A stretch of DNA of 27,893 bases from Candidatus Fermentibacterota bacterium (GTDB lineage: Bacteria > JAFGKV01): assembly GCA_016928395.1 (NCBI GenBank), contig JAFGKV010000174.1, positions 1 through 27,893 on the forward strand. The letters run 5' to 3'. Positions 7,871 through 15,385 of this stretch are shown one piece after another. The notes under the pieces were generated by a model. It did no database searches. It was not told the DNA's origin and was given only the letters and a program-made list of their open reading frames with translations. The first letter of the stretch is position 1. Every line of letters starts with the position of its first letter. Both the position numbers and the translations under genes were made by a program.

Positions 7871-8911
7871 ATGAGGACAAGCCCTCCGATGATCGACCTG
7901 GGCGAACGGGAGAAACTGCTCGCCTGCCTTGAGATCGGCAAAGCCCTTACGTCCACCCTTGATCTGCCCGAAGTGCTGCACCTCATCATGAACACGGGAA
8001 GTCAGATCATTGCGGCCGAGAACTGGAGCCTGCTGTTGCGGGATCCTGACACAGGGGAACTCTCCTTCCAGGTAGTGGTTGGGCTTGACCCTGCTCTGGT
8101 CAAGGATCTGCGCCTGCCCAAAGGTGTGGGCTTCGTTGGATATGTCGCCGAGACCGGCCAGCCGCTCTACGTGCCGGATGCACGTCGCGACGTACGGTTC
8201 AATCCCGATGTAGACCGACGTACCGGGTTCGTGACCCGTTCGGTGATCTGTCTTCCGCTGACCGTCAGGGGCAGCGTTCTGGGCGTGGTGGAAGTAGTCA
8301 ATGTGGAGGATGTGAACGTCTTCCAGAATCGAGAGGCTCCCCTGCTTCGCGTGCTGACCGACTACGCTGCCATCGCCATCGAGAACTCGCGATACGTGCA
8401 ACGCATCCAAGAGCTGACCGTTACCGACGAGTATACTGGCCTGCCAAACGCCCGTTACCTCTATGCCACGCTGGACGAGCTGCTGACCGAAGCCCGCGCC
8501 TGTGGCACACCGCTCTCGGTGGCGTTTGCGGATCTGGACAACTTCAAACAGGTGGTGGATACCCATGGTCATCTCATGGGCAGCAGAGTCTTGCGAGAGG
8601 TCGGCGCGGTTATGAAGACGGCCCTGACGACCGAAGATATCCTCGTCAAGTACGGGGGTGACGAGTATGTCATACTCATGCCGGGTAGGGACAAGCCCGA
8701 GGCGTACGCCGCGTTGGAGGATGTCCGCAGGGCCGTTGCCGCAGCTCGGTTTCTAGCCGATGCCGAGCGAACGACATCTGTCACAGCAAGCATCGGCGTC
8801 GCGACGTTTCCCACTGACGGCTCTACGGCTCGCGACATTTTGCTGCGCGCGGATAGCGCCATGTACGAGGCAAAAAAGACCAAAAACACAGTCGCGTTCG
8901 TGCCCGGTTAG
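7871..8911 (+). CDS. GAF-GGDEF protein with degenerate cyclase site
   Basis: A 346-residue cytoplasmic protein. The ATG at 7871 is preferred because CGGGAG lies seven bases upstream and a promoter lies further upstream. A GAF sensor domain spans about residues 27-172. A helical linker follows, then a GGDEF domain (about 185-345) with signature GGDEY (262-266) and the metal Asp in FADLDNFK (D221). Such domains make cyclic di-GMP from two GTP. However, the two residues that contact guanine in PleD (N335 and D344) are Val229 and Ser238 here, and the inhibitory I-site RxxD is TTED. It may therefore be inactive as a cyclase, or bind another nucleotide. No EAL or PilZ partner is in view. Domain identity is firm; activity is doubtful. 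Confidence 0.9.
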   Translation: MRTSPPMIDLGEREKLLACLEIGKALTSTLDLPEVLHLIMNTGSQIIAAENWSLLLRDPDTGELSFQVVVGLDPALVKDLRLPKGVGFVGYVAETGQPLYVPDARRDVRFNPDVDRRTGFVTRSVICLPLTVRGSVLGVVEVVNVEDVNVFQNREAPLLRVLTDYAAIAIENSRYVQRIQELTVTDEYTGLPNARYLYATLDELLTEARACGTPLSVAFADLDNFKQVVDTHGHLMGSRVLREVGAVMKTALTTEDILVKYGGDEYVILMPGRDKPEAYAALEDVRRAVAAARFLADAERTTSVTASIGVATFPTDGSTARDILLRADSAMYEAKKTKNTVAFVPG

Positions 8912-8937
8912 GCTTCAGCGCTTCGACCCTGCCAGAT

Positions 8938-9381
8938 TCACCTGCCGCCCTGTGCGCCGCGTAGGCTCTTGCGGACCTGGGAAGGCAGGCCCATCGTTCC
9001 CGATCCCGGGCGCGGCGCACTGGGCGCTTGTTCTCCCGCCAGGGGCGCACCGAAAGGCGCGGCGCCCTCGGTGAACGCTGAAACGGCCCGCTCCCAGGTC
9101 ACCGCGACGCCTCCCAGCCCAAGCGGTACGGTGTACCGAACAGACACCTGGCTACGGCTTCCCGCGGGGGTGACTTCCATGGACCTGTCGACAAGAACGA
9201 TGTCTTTGGCCTCAGCCAGTCTCCTCACATCTTCGCAAAGTTGCGCATCGGCCCGACGAGCCCGATGAACGAGGCCGGTGAACTCGCTGTCAAACGTGAT
9301 CGCGCGCCAGACCTCGATCACCACCGAATAGAGCAATGCTCCAACAACTATCAGAGCAGTCAACCGCACAAGCCCTCGCAC
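8938..9381 (-). CDS. Hypothetical small membrane-anchored protein
   Basis: A 147-residue protein with one N-terminal transmembrane segment (about residues 5-26) and an external domain of about 80 residues. The domain has an amphipathic helix followed by a beta-rich stretch (VLVDRSMEVTPAG, then VSVRYTVPLGLGG). A Pro/Gly/Ala-rich, basic, probably disordered tail occupies about 107-147. The GTG start is supported by GAGAGGAG six bases upstream. The topology loosely recalls DUF4845-type proteins with a pilin-like N-terminus, but no signature residue confirms this. It is downstream of the M28 peptidase gene with a spacer of about 90 bases and converges with the GGDEF gene. I cannot assign a function. 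Confidence 0.6.
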   Translation of the reverse strand: MRGLVRLTALIVVGALLYSVVIEVWRAITFDSEFTGLVHRARRADAQLCEDVRRLAEAKDIVLVDRSMEVTPAGSRSQVSVRYTVPLGLGGVAVTWERAVSAFTEGAAPFGAPLAGEQAPSAPRPGSGTMGLPSQVRKSLRGAQGGR

Positions 9382-9470
9382 TGCGCGCTCCTCTCACCCG
9401 GTAATCCAGGGAGGCCTGCCGCCTGGAACCACGGTATGCCTCATCTGGAGAACCTTATCACGGCTGCGCT

Positions 9471-10625
9471 TCAGCGTTCCCGGAGGACGGCATCCACATG
9501 GCAACGAACCCCGCCCCGCAGAAACTCCACGCGCACCGTGTCGCCCGGGGCATACCCTGCAAGGGTGCGAGCCAGGCCCCCAGCGCCGGTGATAGGGTCG
9601 CATCCGAATTGCAGCAACACATCCCCGGCAGCAATGCCCGACGAATCCGCCGGCGATAACGGCGTCACCCCCGCGACCCGCATTCCAGGTCCTTCATAGG
9701 AAAAATCGGGCATCGTGCCGAAACGAACCCGCCGCGTTATCGGCGAACTCTCGAGCAACACGGGAGGGGGTGGCGTGTCGAACGGACCAGGGAACGCCGC
9801 AACAGCCTGCACAAGGTCGACCGTGGCTCGCGTCAGCACAGCCAATCCCTGGTAGTCCAGCGTCTGGGCATCATCATCCACGGTGTTCATGAGAGGATGA
9901 GGGCCCGTAGAAAACCCCAAAGCAGGTACGCCCCGCTCCAAAAAGGCGACGTGATCGCCCGATGCCAGGGCGGGGACGCGCTGCACCGTGATCCCCTGGC
10001 CCTCCAGAACACCCACCGCCAGCGAGTCTAGAAGGGGTTGCCCCTGGCCGCCGATGACCAACAGGGTCGAGTCGAGGTGGCCCACCGCATCAATGCAGAT
10101 GGCGCCCCGGATCCGGCCGATATCCACGCCGGCCAAGAATCCCCGCGCGCCCATGAGGCCTGTTTCCTCACCACTGGAGAAGAGAACGGCCACTCCCACC
10201 GGAAGCTCTGATCCGTGAAGCAGCCTGATCGCCTCCAGCACCACGGCCACGCCGGATGCATTGTCGTGCGCTCCATTGAAGGGCTGCTGAATGCCCTCGC
10301 CGTCGGGAGGGCTGAGACCAAGATGGTCATAGTGGGCACAGAGCACGATAACCGCCGTGTCGGGACCCATGACTCCCACCACGTTCACCACGGGGCCGGG
10401 AACGAGGCTCACGGTATCAGGCCCGCCCCACGAAGGCCGGATCATTCCCAGTGTATCCATCTTCCCGCGGAGATAGGCCTCGGCACGGCCGATGCCTGCC
10501 GTGCCCAACGCCCTACCTTCCATGGAGTCAGCAGCCAGAACGCTGACATGGGCCATCAGGCGGTCTTCCAGATTGAGAGCAGGATCTGCTCCGCAGACAC
10601 ACAGGAGCACAAGGGCCGTCATCAT
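9471..10625 (-). CDS. M28 family zinc aminopeptidase with C-terminal PDZ domain
   Basis: A 384-residue exported metallopeptidase. The short hydrophobic N-terminus (about 3-12) looks like a signal peptide but lacks basic residues. A cysteine near position 9-11 does not fit a standard lipobox. The M28 domain carries the di-zinc ligands and catalytic acids: AHYDHLG (about 96-102), AHDNASG (about 118-124), SSGEETGLMGA (about 149-159), ICIDAVG (about 175-181) and the His in TGPHPLMNTVDDD (about 241-253). A PDZ domain follows (about 310-380; MRVAGVTPLSPADSSGI, then GDVLLQFG). PDZ-bearing M28 peptidases remove N-terminal residues from peptides, usually in the periplasm. ATGATG start codons overlap the stop of the sirtuin gene, implying coupled translation. 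Substrate is unknown. Confidence 0.9.
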   Translation of the reverse strand: MMTALVLLCVCGADPALNLEDRLMAHVSVLAADSMEGRALGTAGIGRAEAYLRGKMDTLGMIRPSWGGPDTVSLVPGPVVNVVGVMGPDTAVIVLCAHYDHLGLSPPDGEGIQQPFNGAHDNASGVAVVLEAIRLLHGSELPVGVAVLFSSGEETGLMGARGFLAGVDIGRIRGAICIDAVGHLDSTLLVIGGQGQPLLDSLAVGVLEGQGITVQRVPALASGDHVAFLERGVPALGFSTGPHPLMNTVDDDAQTLDYQGLAVLTRATVDLVQAVAAFPGPFDTPPPPVLLESSPITRRVRFGTMPDFSYEGPGMRVAGVTPLSPADSSGIAAGDVLLQFGCDPITGAGGLARTLAGYAPGDTVRVEFLRGGVRCHVDAVLRER

Positions 10626-11446
10626 GGTGAGGTACCGGGGTTCAGGGTTCGGTCAGGCCTCTCGTTTGAATCCGTGTGGGAGGGCGGCACGGCAGGAGTC
10701 GGACCGTCCTCGTCGGGGCAATGAGTCCATCGCTCCACGAGAGCGGGGATCACCTCGCCAGCCTTGCCAAGGTGGAACTCATCGTACACCCAGTCAACTT
10801 CGGGTTCCTGGATGTTTACGCCCACGGTAGAGGCCCCGGCGGCGCGGGCGTCGTGGATGAAGGCTGCGGCTGGGTACACATGGCCACTGGTGCCAATCAC
10901 AAGGAACACCTGGGCTCTACGCAGCACGCGGGCGATTCGATCGAGCTCCAGCGGCACTTCTCCGAACCACACCACATGGGGTCTGAGTAGAGCACCGCAT
11001 GAACAACGGGGCAGCTCCTCCAACTCCTCAGGCCGTGCTTCAATCATCCCGCATCCCGTGCATCGCACCTTGCGAAGCTCACCGTGCATCGGGATCAAAG
11101 AGAGGCTTCCCGCCCGCTGATGAAGATCATCAACGTTCTGCGTGATGAGGGTGAAGCGTTCCGGTTCTTGGTAGTTCTCCAGTACCGCCAAGGCGTGATG
11201 GGCCGGATTCGGTTGCACCGTATCCAGCATACGTCGACGGGCATTGTAGAATCGCCATACCATGGCGGGATCGCGCCGGAATGCCTCGGGCGTCGCGACA
11301 TCCTCGGCGCGACGGCCCTCCCAGATCCCCCCCACCCCCCGGAAGGTGGGAAGCCCGGATTCGGCGCTGATGCCTGCTCCCGTGAGAACCACGACCCGTA
11401 CAGATCGGCCGGCAGGCAAATTCCCGGAGACTCCCTGGTCACCCAT
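10622..11446 (-). CDS. cobB: Class III sirtuin, NAD-dependent lysine deacylase CobB
   Basis: A sirtuin of about 274 residues. It removes acyl groups from lysines using NAD. Visible motifs are GAGISAESGLPTFRG (NAD binding), TQNVDDLH, the catalytic His in PMHGELRKVRC, a Zn site with CTGC and CSC, RPHVVWFGE, and IGTSGHVYPAA. The YNARRR stretch supplies the Tyr and Arg (YxxR) that mark class III enzymes such as E. coli CobB and SIRT5, which favour succinyl/malonyl-lysine. I prefer the ATG at 11446. A GTG at 11491 would add 15 residues and reach within 20 bases of the tRNA gene; neither start has a strong ribosome-binding site. A Pro/Ser/Thr-rich C-terminal tail (about 30 residues) extends beyond the usual fold. 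It overlaps the M28 gene by the ATGA arrangement. Family call is firm. Confidence 0.93.
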   Translation of the reverse strand: MGDQGVSGNLPAGRSVRVVVLTGAGISAESGLPTFRGVGGIWEGRRAEDVATPEAFRRDPAMVWRFYNARRRMLDTVQPNPAHHALAVLENYQEPERFTLITQNVDDLHQRAGSLSLIPMHGELRKVRCTGCGMIEARPEELEELPRCSCGALLRPHVVWFGEVPLELDRIARVLRRAQVFLVIGTSGHVYPAAAFIHDARAAGASTVGVNIQEPEVDWVYDEFHLGKAGEVIPALVERWTHCPDEDGPTPAVPPSHTDSNERPDRTLNPGTSP

Positions 11447-11510
11447 GGGATTTTCCGCGGGCCACGCTTGCGTGACCGATACGTGTCGCACTAGTTGGTG
11501 ACGTACACCC

Positions 11511-11596
11511 GGTGGGGTGTCCGAGCGGTTGAAGGAGGCGGTCTTGAAAACCGTTGGCCTGCGGGCCCGTGGGTTCGAATCCCACCCCCACCGCCA
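11511..11596 (+). tRNA. tRNA-Ser (anticodon UGA)
   Basis: An 86-nucleotide tRNA folds cleanly. The acceptor stem GGTGGGG (11511-11517) pairs with CCCCACC (11586-11592). The anticodon stem GCGGT/ACCGT carries the loop CTTGAAA (11543-11549) with anticodon TGA at 11545-11547. A long variable arm follows, then the T arm GTGGG-TTCGAAT-CCCAC, discriminator G, and an encoded CCA (11594-11596). The long variable arm and UGA anticodon identify serine, decoding UCA. It lies on the plus strand between two minus-strand genes, and its 3' end is six bases from the glycyl-tRNA synthetase stop. No clear promoter or T-run terminator is visible. Confidence 0.97.
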
Positions 11597-11602
11597 CAGT
11601 TC

Positions 11603-12913
11603 TCACCCCAAGCGCTCGCGGAAGTAGGCCAGGAGGCCTTCGGAAGGCACCCGTGCCTGGGCCATTGAGTCGCGTTCCCGTACCGTGACGGTATCGTCGG
11701 CAAGGGTCTGGGAATCTACTGTGATGCAATAGGGCGTTCCCAACTCATCCTGTCGGCGGTACCGGCGACCCACGGCGCCCTTTTCGTCGTAAAACACACG
11801 GAAGTGCTTCCGCAGGTCGGCAGCGATGGCGGCTGCCCGGTCAGGCATGCCGTCGCGCTTGACCAGGGGGAAGATGCCCGCCTTGACCGGGGCAACCTTG
11901 GGGTGAAATCGCAATACCACCCGCTCCGGCTCCTCGGCATAAGCTTCCACCAGCACGGTGAGTACGGTGCGATCCGCCCCGGCCGAGGTCTCGATGATGT
12001 ACGGAACGTAGTGCTGGTTGGCCTCTTGATCGAAGTATGAGAGATCCTTGCCTGAGTGTTCCATGTGGCGGCGAAGATCGAAATCGGTCCGGTTATGGAT
12101 GCCCTCCAGCTCCTTCCATCCGAAGGGGAACTCGTACTCGATGTCAACGGCCTGTTTCGCGTAGTGGGCGAGCTCGGCGGGGCCGTGCTCGTGGAATCGA
12201 AGGTGCGTGGGGCTGATCCCGATTCCCTCATACCAGGCCATCCTCTGGTCTCGCCAGTACTCGAACCATGTCAAAGCGTCGCCGGGCGGCACGAAGAATT
12301 GCATCTCCATCTGTTCGAACTCCCGCGATCGGAAGATGAAGTTGCCGGGCGAAATCTCGTTGCGGAATGCCTTGCCGATCTGGGCGATGCCGAACGGTAT
12401 CTTCTGCCGCGAGGGGCTGAGCACATTCTGGAAGTTGACGTAGATCCCCTGTGCCGTCTCCGGGCGAAGATAGACGACGCTTGAGTCTTCCTCCACCGGA
12501 CCCATGAAGGTCTTGAACATCAGGTTGAAGGCCCTGGGCTCCGTGAGGTTCGGGGCGCATTCGGGCAGCACGGGCTTCTTGGTCTTCGGACAGACGGCGT
12601 CCTCAAGCTGGTCGGCCCGAAACCTTGCTTTGCACACCCGGCAGTCCACCATCGGGTCGGTGAACCCCTCCACATGACCCGAGGCATGCCATACCCGCGG
12701 ATGCATGAGAATGGCGCTGTCCAGCCCCTCGATATCGTCACGGAGCTGGGTCAGCTCCTGCCACCAGAGCTCTTTCACATTGCGCTTCAGCTCAACGCCC
12801 GCTGGCCCATAGTCCCAGCAGGCATTGATGCCGCCGTACACTTCGCTCGACTGGAACACAAATCCCCGGCGCTTACACAGGGATGCAATCTTGTCCATCG
12901 CGTCGGATGCCAT
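11603..12913 (-). CDS. glyQS: Glycyl-tRNA synthetase, homodimeric class II type
   Basis: A 436-residue enzyme that charges tRNA-Gly with glycine. The alpha2-type GlyRS is recognised from FVFQSSEVYGGINACWDYGP near the N-terminus and HPRVWHASGHVEGFTDPMVDC. Further marks are class II motif 2 (FRNEISPGNFIFRSREFEQM, about 183-202), motif 3 (SAGADRTVLTVLVEAY, about 310-325) and a C-terminal anticodon-binding domain (about 340-430). Cysteines at about 91, 94, 108 and 119 may form a metal site in the insertion. The ATG has AAAGGA five bases upstream. A strong hairpin lies between it and the upstream subtilase gene. Length is near the short end for bacterial single-chain GlyRS, but all motifs are present. 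Confidence 0.97.
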   Translation of the reverse strand: MASDAMDKIASLCKRRGFVFQSSEVYGGINACWDYGPAGVELKRNVKELWWQELTQLRDDIEGLDSAILMHPRVWHASGHVEGFTDPMVDCRVCKARFRADQLEDAVCPKTKKPVLPECAPNLTEPRAFNLMFKTFMGPVEEDSSVVYLRPETAQGIYVNFQNVLSPSRQKIPFGIAQIGKAFRNEISPGNFIFRSREFEQMEMQFFVPPGDALTWFEYWRDQRMAWYEGIGISPTHLRFHEHGPAELAHYAKQAVDIEYEFPFGWKELEGIHNRTDFDLRRHMEHSGKDLSYFDQEANQHYVPYIIETSAGADRTVLTVLVEAYAEEPERVVLRFHPKVAPVKAGIFPLVKRDGMPDRAAAIAADLRKHFRVFYDEKGAVGRRYRRQDELGTPYCITVDSQTLADDTVTVRERDSMAQARVPSEGLLAYFRERLG

Positions 12914-12949
12914 GGGGTTCCTTTCGGATGTGCCGCCGCTGATTCGCGA

Positions 12950-12983
12950 GCGACGGAGGGCCGGCCACGCAGCCCTCCGTCGC
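12950..12983 (-). terminator. Strong 11-bp hairpin between subtilase and glyQS
   Basis: GCGACGGAGGG (12950-12960) and CCCTCCGTCGC (12973-12983) form a perfect 11-bp stem with a 12-base loop. It starts 21 bases after the subtilase stop and ends about 37 bases before the glyQS ATG. There is no T-run on either side, so it is not a classical intrinsic terminator. It may reduce read-through, protect the mRNA 3' end or attenuate glyQS. The hairpin is certain; its role is inferred. Confidence 0.5.
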
Positions 12984-13003
12984 GTCAGACTCTCACCGTG
13001 GGT

Positions 13004-15340
13004 CTAGGACCCGTCGTCCATCTCGTAGTCGTGCTCACCGACAGTAGCCGACGGATCGGATTCATTCAGTGCCGCGTCATGGGCCGTGACGCGGAAGTAA
13101 TAGTTCACCGCAGGATCGCCGAGACTGCCGGCAACGGAGTATGACGTTCCGGCCGTCGTGCCCAATACTTCCGAACCGCTCACCTCGAAGTAGGCAGCCT
13201 GGCTCCTGTATACGCTGTAGCCCGTCACCCCCACATTGTCGGTCGAGGGCGACCAGGTCAGCATGCCATCGGAACCTAGAGCGGCATTGCCGGGCGCCGT
13301 CGGCGGCTCGGTATCAACGCCGGCCGGGCCGACACCCTCACCCACGGCCACCAGCGAGAACCGCTGCAGGTCATCTTGCAGACTGTCGTAGTAGTGCACC
13401 GTGATGGCATAGGTCCCGGCCTCGGGGGTGCGCAGCCACACCACCTCCGTGGTATTCAGGCGGTCGGCACTGCCCCCGGTGGCGCTCTGTCCGCCTGTGA
13501 ACACATTGCCGAGATAGGTTGCCCCTCCAGGCGCCTGCACCGTCAAGTCTATATCATTCTTGATCTTGGGGCCGCTGCCGGCCAAGGCCCCAGGCTTGTC
13601 CGACCAGCAGAGCACGATTTTCAGCTCACCACCGCAGGCGGCAGTAATCTGCCAGTCCTGAGTGGCGCCCTCTGCGATGCCGCTGGTATCCTGGTAGACC
13701 CACATGGTCCGGGAACGACCGGCGAAGTAGAGGGCATCATCCAGCACGACAAAACCCCATCCCGTACGATCATTGGGTGGTGCGAAGTCAATGGCGTCCC
13801 GAGTCGAGGCGACCATGGTTCCCTTGAGAAGCGAATTGAGAGGAAGGAAACCATCCGACGGATTGGCGCTCCCGCTGGGATAGTAGCCGTTCATGTAGTA
13901 CGAGCGCACCAAGGCTGCGCTGCCGGCCGCGATAGGCGATGACATGCTCGTGCCGGTGCCCATGGCATACCCGGTGTCCGAGTTGTTGGCCGCCGAGCTG
14001 ATGTTTTCCCCCGGAGTGAGGAAGGTCGGCGCGTGCCGGCCGTCCGCCGTGGGTCCCCGTGCTGAAAAATAGGCCAGCAGATTGCCGTTGGTGCTGTTCC
14101 TGCTGGCGCCGACGCAGAGCACTGACTTGGCGCAGGCAGGCGATCCCACATAGAAGTTGGGCGGATTATTGCCCGCTGCAACGGATGCCAGTTCGAATGG
14201 GTAGTACCACATGTAGGAGTCACAACTGGCGTCATTCGTGCCGTACGAGCCTTCGCTGTCATTGCCCCAGCTGCAGTTGTGGATCTTCGCCCCGTGGAGG
14301 CTGGCGCTGTAGAACATGGAGTACGGCGTGCCGCAATAGAGGCCGCCCGCGGTTCCCACATCCGTGACAACCAGCTTCGCCGTCTTGGCCATGCCATCCT
14401 TAATGGTCCAGGTGTCGTCGTCTCCGGCGACGCTGCACGCCACGTGAGTTCCATGTCCGTACGGGGGATAGGGATCATACTCATCGCCGAAGGACCCGTT
14501 GCCCATGGGGGTGCCGTCAAGATAGGCCACGATCTTGCGGTGAGTCGGGTAGACGCCAAAATCGGTGATGGGCACGGCGGGGTCAACAAACGCGCAGTGG
14601 GTGGTCCGCACGCCTGAATCGTTCACCTCAATAATCTGATCCGTGCCGGTCAGCCCGGCGTCCCAGATCGGCCGCGAGTTGGCCGCGAAGCTCTGGGTTA
14701 CCCACTGGGCATTCTGGTTGAAGAGATGAATGGGGAGATTCTCTTCGATCCACTGCACTTCGCGTCGAGCAGCGACCGAAGCCAGGCCGGTCGCGGGAAA
14801 CGTGACCCGGATCAACCACTGATCGGGGCCGAGACGCATGGCGGCCGGGGGAAAACCCTGTGAGTCCAGCCACTGCGCCAAGGGGGAGGCATCCTCGCCG
14901 GGATGCAGCACAATGTTCAGCTCCATGGATCCATCGCGGCCATGGAGGTTCGGAGGCAGCTTGAACCACGGATGCCACAGGTCAAACCACACGACGGAGG
15001 AAGACTCCAGGGCACGAAGCGATGTCAGGGGAAGTCTAATAATGTACGCGTTGTGAGGCAGGTAATCTATGAGCTCCGCGCCCATGTCCCGCAGAGCCTG
15101 ACGCTCGGCACGTGAGGCGGGGGGGAAAAGCAAAACGATGAAGTAGTCATATTCAGCCGCGGCTACGCCGCGCCACGCCTCGGGCACGGACACAGGCACG
15201 CGGGTGGGCTCCAGAGTCCCGCTGTGAAGCAGAATGGTCGATCCCAGCACGGGATCCGAACGCACATCGGAAGCACCGGCCGGGGCAACCGCGAATCCGA
15301 GCAGCGCGACAACAAGCCCAAGCACCACGAATCTCGACAT
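13004..15340 (-). CDS. Secreted KP-43-type subtilisin-like protease with FN3 tail
   Basis: A 778-residue exported S8 serine protease. The ATG (AAGGGAG six bases upstream) begins a signal peptide (about 1-23). A long N-terminal pro-region runs to about 215. The catalytic domain has Asp241 in EVNDSGV, His296 in YGHGTHVACSVAG, oxyanion Asn391 in AAGNN, and Ser465 in GTGTSMSSPIAAG. A beta-sandwich of the KP-43/proprotein-convertase P type follows (about 545-685; LKIVLCWSDKPG, then KNDIDLTVQAPGG). A C-terminal fibronectin-III module (about 690-770; TWSPSTDNVGVTGYSVYRS) ends in VGEHDY. The FN3 core nearly repeats that of the C25 peptidase in this window. It is downstream of the hydantoinase gene (45-base gap). 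It is likely an extracellular or cell-surface endopeptidase. Confidence 0.93.
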   Translation of the reverse strand: MSRFVVLGLVVALLGFAVAPAGASDVRSDPVLGSTILLHSGTLEPTRVPVSVPEAWRGVAAAEYDYFIVLLFPPASRAERQALRDMGAELIDYLPHNAYIIRLPLTSLRALESSSVVWFDLWHPWFKLPPNLHGRDGSMELNIVLHPGEDASPLAQWLDSQGFPPAAMRLGPDQWLIRVTFPATGLASVAARREVQWIEENLPIHLFNQNAQWVTQSFAANSRPIWDAGLTGTDQIIEVNDSGVRTTHCAFVDPAVPITDFGVYPTHRKIVAYLDGTPMGNGSFGDEYDPYPPYGHGTHVACSVAGDDDTWTIKDGMAKTAKLVVTDVGTAGGLYCGTPYSMFYSASLHGAKIHNCSWGNDSEGSYGTNDASCDSYMWYYPFELASVAAGNNPPNFYVGSPACAKSVLCVGASRNSTNGNLLAYFSARGPTADGRHAPTFLTPGENISSAANNSDTGYAMGTGTSMSSPIAAGSAALVRSYYMNGYYPSGSANPSDGFLPLNSLLKGTMVASTRDAIDFAPPNDRTGWGFVVLDDALYFAGRSRTMWVYQDTSGIAEGATQDWQITAACGGELKIVLCWSDKPGALAGSGPKIKNDIDLTVQAPGGATYLGNVFTGGQSATGGSADRLNTTEVVWLRTPEAGTYAITVHYYDSLQDDLQRFSLVAVGEGVGPAGVDTEPPTAPGNAALGSDGMLTWSPSTDNVGVTGYSVYRSQAAYFEVSGSEVLGTTAGTSYSVAGSLGDPAVNYYFRVTAHDAALNESDPSATVGEHDYEMDDGS

Positions 15341-15385
15341 CTGAACTCCCTTCTGACACCGCGCTGTGCGGATGTCGCCAATCTC

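Noticed and set aside
11468-11497. Possible promoter TTGCGT / TAGTTG for tRNA-Ser
   Set aside because: Only three of six matches in each box with an 18-base spacer; not better than chance in this region.
12914-13003. T-box or glycine riboswitch leader for glyQS
   Set aside because: The spacer is only 90 bases and lacks the T-box sequence, specifier stem or glycine aptamer; only a simple hairpin is seen.
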